From Limnanthes douglasii subsp. nivea (taxonomy: Eukaryota; Streptophyta; Magnoliopsida; Brassicales; Limnanthaceae), in contig JAUPFV010000004.1 of NCBI GenBank assembly GCA_036936605.1, forward strand, positions 293,116,009 through 293,180,008: 64,000 bases of DNA. The letters run 5' to 3'. Below the pieces are notes generated by a model. That model searched no databases and was not told where the DNA came from. It saw nothing but the letters and a program-made list of their open reading frames with translations. This document shows positions 36,719-48,228 of the stretch, one piece after another (the first letter of the stretch is position 1; each line of letters opens with the position of its first letter). Position numbers and translations under genes: made by a program.

Positions 36719-37126
36719 TGGTGTGGTTTATTTTTGTCTGAGGGTAAGTTTATAATTTTTGTTTATAGTTTTGTGGAGTTTTTTGAGTATTTAATGTTTG
36801 GGTAGAGTGTAGAGGGAGAATTAAGCAGCCTGATTGTATTTAATTTTCATTACCCTCATTTAATGTTGGTGGTTGGGTATTTATACCCTTATATTTGGGC
36901 CTCATGCGCTTTCGGGTCGTGTTTAATGGACTCGGGTCGAGTTTAAGGACCCATTAGTTCTAAGTAGGGGAACAGGTAGATTAGTCAAGAAGTGATTAGG
37001 TTTTAAGTACTTTAGTTCTGTTCGAACAGTCCAATGGATGATGGTGTCCGAACTGCCCCTGTCCGGTTAGGTGGACATTGTCCGAACTTACCCTGTCCGA
37101 GGTGGTGCCAGAATCCGGAATCATCA
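36719..37126 (-). repeat. Element B 5' LTR
   Basis: 408 bp with TG...CA ends. The promoter motif GGGTATAAATACCC (minus) sits at 36875-36888. Confidence 0.95.
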
Positions 37127-37131
37127 TGTTT

Positions 37132-37600
37132 GTTTAACATTTCCTTACAAGATCGAGCTCCATATGGCCCATTGTATAGCTGAGGGGAAATAATTGTACA
37201 TCGGCTGAATTGCAGGAGTGACCGGTTCGGCCTATTGCGTAACCTAGTTGGTTTGGAGTAGTTCGCATAATAATATCATAGTATGGTATTGGGCACAGTA
37301 TGGCCCCTTACGTAGTCTTACAATGTGTGGCCAATTAGCCCATTCGTGTTAATTTTTAGATTGTGTCTAAATAAGGCACAATATGGCCCATATTGCGTAG
37401 CTTGTAGGCATGGTCAGTGACCCATTTGCGTAGTTGCAAGGAATAATTATGGACAAACACATCCAAATGATGAAAAATGATAAAATTTCATTAATGGAGA
37501 AAATAATTGGACCCCTAATTAAAAAACCCCTCAACGTCGTTGGAAGGGAAAATGAGTGCTTGAGTTCATTACATGGTTTGATGATATAACTTAAGATGAG
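37132..37600 (-). other. Element E spacer 3' of integrase
   Basis: Non-coding. A loosely repeated phrase (...ATGGCCCATTGCGTAG...) recurs about five times at 37155-37440, spaced roughly 60-70 bp. Confidence 0.55.
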
Positions 37601-38650
37601 TAATATTCCAAGGATGTTTGAGAGCGTAGCCTTCCCAATCGACTAGGTAATAGGCTCCATGGTATCATTTGGAAATAATAGTATAAGGTCCTTATCAACT
37701 GTGTCCCAACTTTCCAGCTTCTTTATCCCCATCCCTTAAAATAATTTTTTCATGACGAGGTCTCCTATTTAAAGGTGCAGGGTCGTAATGGAATTAAAAT
37801 GCCCCCCCATCAGACTCGTGTAATGTTTAGCTCGGATACATGCTTGATCATGTCCTTCTTCAATGAGATCAACGTTGATTACTCGACCATTTTCATTCAA
37901 GTCTTCAGAGTAGTAAGCAATCATGTGGCTTGGGATGATGATTTTTGCTGGAACTACAACTTCCAATCCGTAGACGAGGGCGAATGGTGTCTCGCTTGTG
38001 GCTGTGTGTGGGGTGGTACAGTAAGCCCATAACACCTCTGAAATTTGTTTCGGCCATTTACCTTTTGCACCTTCCACTTTCTTCACGTTACCGTCAAGAA
38101 TAGTACGATTGGTGACCTCAACCTTCTCGTTTGATTGAGGATAGTATGGCTTGGAAAAATGCTGACTTACCGTAGCATTTACAAAATATGGAGACCACTG
38201 AGTTCTGGATTGGGGTCCGTTTTCTATCATCAAAATACATGGGATACTAAACCGGGTCAGTATCTGATGATGCATAAAGTCGCAAATTTCCTGAGCTCTG
38301 GTTCCTGATAACGCATTGGCCTCAACCCACTTTGTCAAATAATCTATTGCAACCAACAGAAACTGGAATTTGCCTATAGCCATTGGTAATGGACCAACCA
38401 GATCGAGATCACATCTATCAAAAGGACAAGGGATCAGATGGGCGACTATCAACTCACTTGGGAGATGACCGATGCTGGAAAATTATTGACACACGTGACA
38501 CTGTTGAATCATTTTCTCAGCATCTGCAGCCAGTTCGGGCCAATAGTATCCTGCAAGTAAAAACCGATAGATGAGGCTTCGGTGACCACAGTGGGCTCAT
38601 GTATCGCCTGATTACAAGTCGTCAAGAACCGTGTTAGGTTCTTTCTAGCC
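37600..38650 (-). pseudogene. Element E integrase relic
   Basis: Zinc-binding part (AHCGHRSLIYRFLLAGYYW, QQCHVCQ; about 38470-38610). Then a 227-codon frame (37769-38452) with CDLDLVGPLPMAIGKF, LMIENGPQ (catalytic D changed to E) and YYPQSNEKVEVTNRTILDG, and a decayed C-terminal module to about 37600. The mutated second catalytic residue and stops make it inactive. Confidence 0.87.
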
Positions 38651-39660
38651 TAAACAACGTAGCAAAGGTCGGTTCACACTAATTCTATAGAGTATGTTGT
38701 CTACAACATAATATTTAGCGGCACACAACCGGAAGGCCTGAGCGAGCGCCTTGTCCGAGGTTAATGTACCATGGTTGAGGTAGAGTAAGTAGGATTCCCT
38801 CCAATCAGTGGCATTGCTGACCGAACATGTGGTGATCGTTTGAAGAGATGTTACAGAGGCACTGCTGCCATCAAAAGAAAATACAGATAAGTAAAGGTAT
38901 AAGAGTTCGCGTACCATTGGTGCAGATAAGATTTTAGGTGATTTGAGGAAACTTTTCAAACCGATAAAAGCGGCGTTGCACTCTTTATTCCAATCAAACT
39001 TTTTGGCTCCCCGTAATACCTCAAAAAATTGGTGGCTCTTATCAGATTCCCTGGAGATAAAGAAAGAGAGGGTCGCGATGCACCAAGTGAGGCATTAAAT
39101 TTCTTTTATGTTTTTTAGGGGGGTTCATATGCATTAAAGCTTGTAACTGCATTGATACTGCTTCAACCCCGCTCTTACTGACAACCTATTCCAAGAAATT
39201 TTGTGTTAGGACTCCAAAAGAACACTTTAGTGGATTTAGTTTTAAGTTTTACTTACATAAAAATATGAAAACGTTGTTTACCACTTCTAATTGCTGCTTT
39301 GTGGTGTTGGTTTTGTAGATCATGTCGTCGATGTAAGCTTCCATGTTGTGACTTAATTGGTCCTTAAATATCTGGTTGATCAGGGTTGATAAATAGAACT
39401 TTCGCTCTTTAAACCGAAATGCATGACGGTATAATAAAATATGCTTCGTTCTATTTGAAAACTGATGTGATCCTCATAGTCCTGATGCATATGAATCTGG
39501 TTATAACCAGAATACGCATTCATGAAGGACATATATTCACACCCCAAGGTGGAATACACTAGTTGATCAATGCAAGGCAATGGGAATGCATCCTTAGGGT
39601 CAGCTTGCTTCAAGTTGCTGAAATCGATGGACATGCGCTATTGTCCTCCCTTCTTTTTAA
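38650..39660 (-). pseudogene. Element E reverse transcriptase relic lacking RNase H
   Basis: RT fingers are readable (MSIDFSNLKQADPKDAFPLP, MNAYSGYNQIHMH; 39380-39634), then decayed palm and thumb. Near 38830-38950 the sequence passes from RT tail (FLKSPKILSAPMVRELLYLY) almost directly to the pre-integrase linker. Both RNase H modules are therefore deleted, a loss of roughly 1 kb relative to B. Confidence 0.82.
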
Positions 39661-39661
39661 C

Positions 39662-40640
39662 TTATACTGGGTTCACAACCCAGACCGGATACCGAGTGCG
39701 ACGAATGTGCCAGAGACCAGAAAGCTTAGCCACCTCATTATTTATCGCTTTCTGCTTTACGACAGAAACAAATCTACGATTTTTCCTAAGAGGCTTGGCG
39801 TATAAATCAATCGCCAACTCGTGGCATATTACCGAGGGATCAAATCCTATTACATCATTATAGGTCCACACAAAAATATCCAAGTTTCGTTGTAATAATA
39901 TAAATAAAGAAGATTTGAAAACTAAATCTAAACTCTTACCGATGCGCAGTGTGCATCCATCTACTAACAACTCATTTGAGGCACCCTCTTGGACATCATC
40001 CTGCAATACACCTTCTCTAGAATCATCCATCAGATTGGGAGAGGAGGAAATATTGTTTTGCTCACTCAGTTCTCCCACACCTGTTATTGTTATATCATCA
40101 GTTTGTAAGGGTTGACTGCTACGGATTAGCATGCCCGCGTGGTTCTTTGGCTTCCTCCTATAATCCCTACCAAATTGCCCATTGGATATTTGGTACATTT
40201 CCTGAACGTGCAAGGGGTAACTTGCATCTGATGTAGCCACGTTCGCCCAATTATAACATGATAAGAGGTCGGCGCATCTAAAATCACGAAGATGGTCTTA
40301 ACCTCCTTATTCGTGGCACCATGTTATATTTTAACCATTGGTTTTACTCCTCCCATAAACTGTGACGTTTTTCCTTAAGACCCTATCACCGTGCGTTACG
40401 TAAATTTATACGGTGCAACTTCCACCATCTTATCATAAATTGTTTTGAAAATAATATTAGCGGAACTACCCCCATCGAACAACACTATAGTCACGATGAT
40501 ACCTCATATATACATGTTGATTGTTAATGCATCTTTATTGGGTTGAAAATTCTCATTAGGTCATCATCATTGAAAGTGATATCGGCTATGGGTTCTTTGT
40601 AGGGATTGTAAGAGAAGTCTTCAACTGAATGTATTTGCTG
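39662..40640 (-). pseudogene. Element E protease and connector relic
   Basis: Protease traces near 40440-40500 read VLFDGGSSANIIFK (DGG where DTG is expected), with an IIGRTWLHQM block following. The 192-codon frame 39662-40240 is the connector into RT (ICHELAIDLYAKPLRKNRR, YPVWVVNPV). Confidence 0.8.
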
Positions 40641-40704
40641 GACTGCTTTCAACCATTTTCTAGATTGCTGATCTGCTTAAGTTAAGGTGCCTCATTTGGA
40701 GATT

Positions 40705-41840
40705 TTAAACAACCATTTTGCTTACCCGCATCGACTCTTTTATCCTCCCATTGAGGCTCTTTGTTTTTTGGAGGCGCTCTTCTCTTTTATTACTCTGGCG
40801 GTGCCGCTCTTGCACTCTGAAAAATTGGATGAGATCACCATAATCTACCAACCTTTGGATTTCCTCGTGTGTCCATCTGGTAGGAGCCAAAATGAATGGT
40901 CGATCGCTTATAGTCGGGGCCGGACATAATTCGTGGAGACTGGTAGCGCACCCGATCTTTGGTCTTGTCGTAGATGGCGAATATGGTTTCCCTCGGTGGA
41001 GTAAATTTCTTGGCTGAATTATTATAGACCGCGAGTCGTTGATTACTAGTGATCTTTTGCATTTCTCGGTGGGGCACATCGTCTGGCTTTCTTTTATCAT
41101 ATGTTTCCCCTCAGGATTCTAATACAATTTTTTCGGACGAGCTTCTTTTCGTCGCATAGTCCACCTTGATTAATTGTTCACCTCGAGCCCTCTTATCTGT
41201 TCGTATGAAAACCTCACCAGGTCGGCGTACAACTGACCTTGGATGTCGAGCCCTCTTTTTAACAATGTCATCGCCATATTTGCTGCCAACTCAGGTAGTT
41301 TGTTCATGGTGTGAACGAAACACTTGGCGTAATTTTTAAAGGATTCTCACTTCTTTGGTAAAGGTCCATGGTTGAGTCTCCATCCAGCCTCAAGTCCTTG
41401 TTGTAACAAATCTGTTTCAAAATACACTCGATAACCATCAAAATAGTGGATAAAACCCTTAAGTAAGCTATTGAACCAGTCCATAGCGTTACCTTTGAGG
41501 GTCATGGATAAAGATCGGTAGAATATAGCATCGTCTGGATTAAACATCATCATCATATTCTGAATTTCTCCAGATGGCTCTCCGTGTCTCTTGTACCGTT
41601 GTATGCCTTTAAGCCGAAAAGATCGTATTTTCGCAGGAGTTTTTGAGCGAGGATATTTTCTACCAACAAAAACTCCTTGAATACATAGGCAATCATTTTC
41701 GGATGTATCTGATCATATTGTTCGGCTGTACCTTCATTGTATCTTTTTGGGGATGCTTGCTTCTCCTCCCAGTGGTGCTCTTTCTCTTTCTGGTCATCTA
41801 TACCGCTGCTTTTGACGGTCCCCGCACCGTACGTATCGCA
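40705..41840 (-). pseudogene. Element E gag relic (3' part)
   Basis: Minus-strand gag blocks: LFGLKAYNGTRDTESHLEKF, MFNPDDAIFYRSLSMTLKGNAM, DWFNSLLKG (41347-41700). A decayed C-terminal half with a tract at 40705-41100 follows. The 5' part of gag continues beyond element C at 57873. Confidence 0.8.
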
Positions 41841-41845
41841 CTTGG

Positions 41846-42224
41846 TGATGAGTTCAGAATATACAGACACAACTCACTAAACAATCTGGACAGGGGTAAT
41901 TCAGACAATAACATGCCACTAAATTATCCAAACAGGACAAATGTAAAAACATTTAATAACTTTTGACTAAGCTATTTTCTAATCACCTTAAAAGACTAAT
42001 GCGTCCTTAAACTTGACCCGATTTCATAACTTGACCCATAAGACCATAGGTCCTTAATTAAGAGTATAAATACCCCAACCATTCTCATTAATGATGGTAA
42101 TGAACATTTGATACAACCACGCTACTCAATTCTCTCACTGCTTAATACACCAAACACTTAATACTCAAAATACTTTACAAAACACTTAACAAAATTACCC
42201 CCAGCCCAAAATAAACCAAACCAA
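41846..42224 (+). repeat. Element C 5' LTR
   Basis: 379 bp starting TGATGAGTTC and ending ACCAAACCA. TATA box at 42065-42071 (TATAAAT). A homologue of B's LTR is evident from shared blocks such as CTAATG.GTCCTTAAAC. Confidence 0.95.
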
Positions 42225-42227
42225 ATT

Positions 42228-42246
42228 GGCGATCACAATGAGAGTG
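42228..42246 (+). other. Element C primer-binding site (decayed)
   Basis: TGGCGATCACA..., a mutated form of B's TGGCGACCACAG site, three bases inside the LTR. The following leader (GGTGCCTAAATC) also matches B's. Confidence 0.75.
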
Positions 42247-42262
42247 CGAGGGTGCCTAAATC

Positions 42263-42760
42263 TTGCATTCAAAACTAGTAGAAAAGACCAGTTTGGATGG
42301 ATCCAAACAAAGAGGGAACTCCACCACCTGTCTCTATTGCTATAAGGTGATGCCTTTTGGGTTGCAGAATGTTGGGGCTACTTATCAGAGGTTGGTAAAC
42401 AAAACATTCGCCAGTCAGATTGGTAAGAATATGGAGGTGTACATAGATGACATGATGGTTAAGAGCTTAGATGAGAATTTGCACATATTTGACCTTCAAA
42501 AAACGTTTGCCAATTTGATAAGGGTGAATTTAAAACTGAATCCATAAAAATGTGTCTTTGGGGTTCGATCCGGAATTGTTTTGGGTTATGTGATAAGTGA
42601 GAAAGGGATATAGCCCGATGCGGATCAACTTAATTCCCTATTAGAAATGGACCCTCCTAGGAATATTAAAGAAGTCCAGAGGCTTACTGGAAGGTTGGTT
42701 GCCTTGAATCGTTTTATTTCAAGGTCTTCGGAAAAGTGTGCTCCGTTTTTTCAAACCTTG
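42263..42760 (+). pseudogene. Element C reverse transcriptase, 5'-truncated
   Basis: Begins at YKVMPFGLQNVGATYQRLVN, with the catalytic VYIDDMMVKS intact, FANLIRVNLKLNP, then a stop and continuation through LTGRLVALNRFISRSS. The fingers and all of gag-protease are absent: leader sequence joins RT near 42320. Confidence 0.9.
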
Positions 42761-43580
42761 AAGAGTGTTATAAGTGTAATATTGGTAAGAGAGGTGGACA
42801 ATTACCCTTTTCCGCTTTACTACATCAGCAAGAGTTTAATATATGCGGTGAAAAGGTACCTAAAGCCTGAAAAGTTGGCACTAGCCTTGGTGATTGTAGC
42901 AAGAAAAATGAGGTCGTATTTCCAGTCTCATTCCATCATTGTCTGGACATCTTTTCCATTAAAGAATGTTCTCCAGAAGGAAAACATATCAACCAGGATG
43001 ACCAAGTGGTCAGTAGAGTTGGGCGACTGTGACATTGATTTTTCCCCACGAACTGCTATCAAAGCTCAGTCAGTTGGTGATTTCCTGGTAAAGTTCCATT
43101 CAGATATAAGCTCTAAACTTCAGAAATAAAAACTTATGAAGAATGGGTGGTTCGAACTGATGGTAGATCAAGCACAATGGATTGTGGAGCTGGAATTTTC
43201 CTAACCTCTTCGTATGGTGATAAAATGTACCAGGCTATTTGCTTTGGATTCAGGGCCTCTAACAATGAGTCCGAATATGAAGCAGCTATAGCTGGTCTTA
43301 AATTAGATTTCCTATTTGGGGCTAAAAGGGTTAGTTTGATGAGTGACTCTCAGCTTCTTATCCATCACGCTCAAGGAAGTCTAAGGCTAAAAAGGAGCAA
43401 CTGGTCAAATACTTACTTATCCTGAAAGAAGTGGCAGCCAATTTCAAAAGTGTTTATTATGAGCATATCCCTAGGTCAGAGAATACACTGGAAGATTCTT
43501 TGCCAACCATAGCATATTCAGATTCTTACCCTTGGATACACATACAAGAATACTCATCCATACAATCAAGCCAAAACAAG
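42760..43580 (+). pseudogene. Element C dual RNase H relics
   Basis: Gypsy RNase H tail (VILVREVDNYPFPLYYISKS, ARKMRSYFQSHSI, SVELGDCDIDFSPRTA) with its N-terminus deleted. Then archaeal-type RNase H (MVRTDGRSSTMDCGAG, NNESEYEAAIAGLKL, LMSDSQLLIHHAQ, ENTLEDSLPTIA). A frame break lies near 43400. Confidence 0.88.
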
Positions 43581-43639
43581 GAAGAGGAGGAAAGTTTGAA
43601 CATACAGGTGACTCAACCTAAGGATTGGAGGTTTTCTCC

Positions 43640-44805
43640 TCTTTAATATATTTCTGATGGAGTTTTGCCTCTGGATAAAGCTATAGCAAGAAAAGTGAAA
43701 CACATGGCTCGTGGTTTCTTGATTAGAAGGGAGGTTATCTATAAAAATTATTTCAATAGACCTCTCCTACGTTGTTTGGGGATTAAAGAATTTCAAGTGG
43801 TTTTTATCTGAACTAAACGATGGAGAAGGATCAGCACATTGTGGGTACAAGGCACTAACTCGGAGAGTATTGTTGGTTGAGTACTATTGGCCATCCATGA
43901 TGTCAGATTCTAAAGAGATGGTAAAGAAGTGTGATCCATGTCAAAGGTATGGCAATGAAATTCATGTGCCAGCAGTACCTATGGAGTTTTATTTCTAAGC
44001 CAATACCTTTTGCTCTTTGGGGTTTGGATTTAGTTGGGCCGCTGTCAATGGCGTCCGGAGGGTGCAGAACTATTATAGTTGCCATTGATTACTTCTCAAA
44101 ATGGATAGAGGCCGCTCCTTTCACAGGAACCACTTTGAAGGCTGTCATAAAATATATCATATCCAATATATGTTGAAGATTTGGGATTCCTCAAAATATT
44201 ACCACAGACAATGGGCCACAGTTTGATAAGAAGACTATGGAGAGTTTGTGTGCCTCTAAGGGCATTCGGTTGAAGTTTCCAGCAAGACTATTTTGTTCGG
44301 ATTGAAAAAGAATCTAGAAGGGGCTGGAGAGAAGTGGCCAAGCTATCTGCAAGAAGTGTTGTGGGCATACCGAACTACTCATCGGGATACTACACAAGAG
44401 TCTCCTTTTGCTTTGGTATATGGGATGGATGCAATTACCCTACCATCGTATAGAGTCCACAACTATTCCAAACAAGATAATGAGGTAGCTATTAGGAATC
44501 AGTTGGACTTAATAGAAGAAAAAAAGGTTAAAGCTCACTTAAGAACAACTCACTACCAAGGCTTGATACGGAGCAGATTTGCTTCCATTGTAAAGAGAAG
44601 AGATTTTCAACTGGGAGATAAAGTATTAAGAAAAGTTTTCTTGCACACCAAGGAAAAACGGTTCGGTAAGCTGGCTCCAAACTGGGAAGGCCCCTATGAG
44701 GTCTATGAAAAACTTAAGCCTGGGACATATAAGCTTCAGGACAATGAAGAAAGAGTTTTGAAGCACCCATGGAATCTTGAATATCTCAGGTTATATCTAG
44801 AATAA
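43640..44805 (+). pseudogene. Element C integrase relic
   Basis: Zinc-binding block (AHCGYKALTRRVLL, KKCDPCQRY; about 43820-43950), core (LWGLDLVGPLSMASGG, ITTDNGPQFDKK) and C-terminal 170-codon frame (44293-44805) with FALVYGMDA, LRKVFLHTKEKRFGKLAPNW and PWNLEYLRLYLE. About 60 bases covering the third catalytic residue (PFHPQANGQ.E) are deleted near 44285. Confidence 0.88.
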
Positions 44806-44809
44806 AAGT

Positions 44810-45342
44810 CGTGTGTAAATATTTACTTGTTAGATATCAATATAAATATTATAGGGCATACGTTTTCCTACCCTGGTGGCGCGGGGAGGTTTTAATGAGG
44901 TGTCCGGTTTTTTCATTCAATAAAATGTGATGCCTTCTTAAAATATACGGTGTGGTTTTACTACAATTCAATTCAAGTATAAATCACTGATTCAACACTT
45001 TGGATCTTTAGTAGATCGGATATAACTGGTTGAGTGATGACCATTAAATACATGTCATCGAAGATATTAAACACTCTCACTATAATGCTTTTTAAATACT
45101 AGGGGCTTTTTAAACATTAGCAATTAAAATTTAAAGGAAAGAAAATGTTAAATAAAGGAAGATTTGATAAATAAACCTATTCAGACTTGAACCGAACAGG
45201 AAAACAAAACATGCCTTGCCATCCACGAACTTTAGATGTTTGAAAGACATATCCGGAATCTAACAGGATAACATTAAAAAATATGCCTTGGCCATCCAAG
45301 GACTTTAATTGTTAAACAAAAGACAAAAAATATGATTAAACC
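44810..45342. other. Element C spacer between convergent genes
   Basis: Non-coding; shares short phrases with B's spacer (ATATGCCTTGGCCATCCAAG near 45280). No gene seen. Confidence 0.55.
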
Positions 45343-46838
45343 TTAGGGCTTGTTCCCTTCGGATGTTCCTTCATCACCACCACCTTTCTTGGAACTTCTG
45401 AGCTCAGCACTCGAACTCTCACCAGTTCCCTCTTCATCATCAGTAGTGGAATCGATTCCACTGGAGTAGTTGTGCTTGTCGCCATCTGCCATGGTGTGAA
45501 CTGGAAGGTCTTTGTATTCCACATATTTCCATAATGGACCAAGGGTCCTCTTCGGAAAAGTCTCATGGAAGAGCAGCACCATGTCAGACCTGACTTCATC
45601 ATATCTTTTCTCTAGGGAATCTATCACTTTGTTGGTATATTTATCAATACATGCCTGAATAGCTTGCTCCTACTGCTTCACCAAATCCTCTTTCTCTTTG
45701 ACCATCTTCGACACAGTACCTTCTAACGAAGTCTTCTCATCGGATAAGGTTTGGATGGCACTATGTTTGGTCTTCAGGTCCTCCTTTAATGTTGTGAGGT
45801 ACTTTTCCAAGCCAGAGTACTTAGCATAGAGCTCAGTTCTGGCAGTCTCCAAAGTGGCCAACTTGGTAAATGAATCTTCTTTGTCCTTTTTCAATGCCTT
45901 TATCTCCTTTTTCAGTTCCTTTATACTCTGATTAGCATTGAGGAGGCTGGTTGATAGAGAATCTTTGTCAGTAGTGAGGGAATTGATGAGGGTGCTCTCA
46001 CTTTTCCCCTGTCTTTCCAAGTCAAACACTGGCTGAATGTGACCAAGGAGGGAATAGCTCAGAACATCTTGCTCTCCAAAGACGAAGAAAGACTTACCAT
46101 TGAGGGTCACCATATTAGCAGAGCTGGAGGGGCGGTAGGGACCACCTGCAAAATCATCATTCTCAGAATCATTGAACTATAAATCAATGTCTTGAAGGGC
46201 ACTAATACCCACTTCTTCAGTCCCTCCCCCAGCAACCTCTCTGGACTGCAGACCTATTGGGATCTTCTCTTGTAAAGTGGGATCAACACGGGCTGGTGGA
46301 GGTAGAGTCTTCAAAGGGTGAAGAATTATTTTTTCTCCTTAGGTGACTTTCTTCTTTTTAGCAGCATTCTCATCACTATTGGCCCTTATTTTCTGATCCT
46401 TCTTGGGAGGCTTTGGTTGGTTCTGCGAATCTCCCACCTCTCCAACTGTTTCAGCCTCTACTACTTTGAGCAGGGCAACGTCAATTCCTTCTTGGTTCCC
46501 CAAACCAGTCCCTTTTGTGACTGCTTGAACCGGCTCTATTACGATTTTCTTCTTCTTGTTCTTCGTCTTGCTGTGAGCTTTTTCTCTGGAAGGTAAGACC
46601 AATTTACCATCGTTGGCCTCTGTTCGCTTGAGAATTACACCAGGAGGAGGCGGTATAATTAGCTCTTCCCATGAGAGGTCCCTCCGATCTGTGGTGTTCC
46701 ACAGATGAGACCTCACAAAATTACCCGAGGTGAAGCAGTTGTGGAAGGCATTCCCCCAATGCTCCGCAGCCTATGCGTTAAGCTTTGCACAAGTTGTTTT
46801 CCCCTCCTCTAGGTGTCCGGTGAACTCCTTCGGCAGCA

Positions 46839-46931
46839 CTGAAAAATGAGTAACAAATTAATCATTATGGGAGCACTTGTAATTAAAAAAAGGGGAAAAG
46901 TATGAGAAACAAATATAGGGAAGAAACTCAC
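46839..46931 (-). other. Intron in element C antisense ORF
   Basis: Minus strand GTGAGT...TTTTTCAG, 93 bp, with a strong pyrimidine tract. Same protein position as in B. Confidence 0.7.
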
Positions 46932-47734
46932 CAGTACTTTACCACCTGCTAGTCAGCATGCTAGGGTTGGTGTTGGCTTTGATTTTCCTATCGTTCTCCC
47001 ACGTGCCACTAACAAACAAAAATTGTATCCTCCAGTTATTTTCGTACTCCAGCAAGTCATCTACCACTTTGAAGTTGTTCCCCATATTGTGATGGTATAA
47101 TGGAATTTGATGATTCTTGCATAAGCTTTCCATAGCAGCAAACTACTCCATTAGGAGTGGGATTTTTGACAACCATTATGCCATTTTGCACGCAAGAAGA
47201 GAATACCAGGCGTTGGGGCTTAGCTGGCTAGGGCAGAGTTTAACTAGGTGGAAATACCCGACGATTTCTGGGTCTAATGGAAACCGGAGTCCCCAGTTTA
47301 GTACTTCGGTGCAAATCACCACCCTGTTAAGCTTGCAGTCCATATGAGTCTCTGGAGTGATGGGTATCCTTAGCTTCACTGACTCTGGAATCCCCCATTT
47401 TGTCCGGATTCGGCCCAACTCAATAGTGTGGGTATAAATGTAGTTTATATACTCGAGAGCAAACATGTATTTAACACTAACGTTTTTGAAGCAAGGGCCT
47501 ACCTTGCCCTCCAGGAACTCCGGGAGCTCCGGATGAGTCAAACAAAACTTGACCTTGCTTTTGTCCTTCTTGTCAAAAGCAGCATCCCCCGTTTGGTCTG
47601 ATGCATCGGTTTGAAAGGGAGCATCCTCAATACTATCTTCCATTACTTCTTCCATCATTGTGGAAGGTTTATCAGTTTCCTTGGATAAATAGGGGTCAGT
47701 TTCTGGTACCGAAGGTTGTTCGGATGGTTGAGCC

Positions 47735-48151
47735 CCTATGGAAAAATTATAAAGAAGTAGTTTTATTAGAAGAGAATTGTAAAGAAGTAGTTTTATTAGG
47801 AGAGAATTATAAAGAAGAAGTTTGTAAGGAGAGAATTATGAAGAAGAAGTATTAGGGGAAATTGTATAGACTACAATACAAATATCCATTATGAAAAGGT
47901 GAAAAAATATAAGGACCAAAGATGTAATAAGTGGGAATTAATGCGTGTGGGACCCGCAATTATACTAGAAAAGGACCACACACGCTTTATAGATTCGAGG
48001 ATTAAGACAATATTACTTTCTCTCTCTACTTGATCTAGTTCTCACTTTCTCTTTCTAAAAAGGCAGCTTAACAAAGAACCTAAAGACTATTTTAACACTA
48101 AAAGATTCTCGTAACACAAAATTACCCCTCTAGCTATTCTTGAACTCTTCA
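47735..48151 (+). repeat. Element D 5' LTR (5' end truncated)
   Basis: Matches 56110-56526. It lacks the first about 20 bp (TGATGAGGAAG...). Contains a 30-bp tandem repeat (47745-47858). The TATA box is mutated (TAGAAAAGG against TATAAAAGG in the 3' copy at 56341). Confidence 0.9.
47745..47858 (+). repeat. 30-bp tandem repeats in the D LTR
   Basis: Four consecutive units of 30, 30, 29 and about 25 bp, each opening AATTRTRAAGAAG. The 3' LTR carries the same array at about 56119-56232, so the repeat belongs to the LTR. Confidence 0.9.
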
Positions 48152-48152
48152 G

Positions 48153-48170
48153 TGGCGCCATCTGTGGGAA
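48153..48170 (+). other. Element D primer-binding site
   Basis: TGGCGCCATCTGTGGGAA one base inside the LTR. It differs from the TGGCGAC sites of A, B and C, so D is primed by another tRNA. Confidence 0.8.
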
Positions 48171-48228
48171 ACGAGGATTGTTCTAACGACAATCACTTTC
48201 TGGAAATAATTCCTAATCCGAGCAGAAT

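Larger units (their letters stand above)
26833..37126 (-). mobile_element. Element B: Tat-type gypsy element inserted in E
   Basis: 10.3 kb, best preserved of the set. Two 408-bp LTRs (26833-27240, 36719-37126) have about 19 differences by hand. The TSD is TGTTT (26828-26832, 37127-37131). The insertion falls between E's antisense ORF and E's integrase. It holds gag, protease, RT, dual RNase H and integrase on minus and the convergent antisense ORF on plus. Still damaged: a stop near the gag start, breaks in gag and RT, and two frameshifts in the antisense ORF. Confidence 0.95.
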
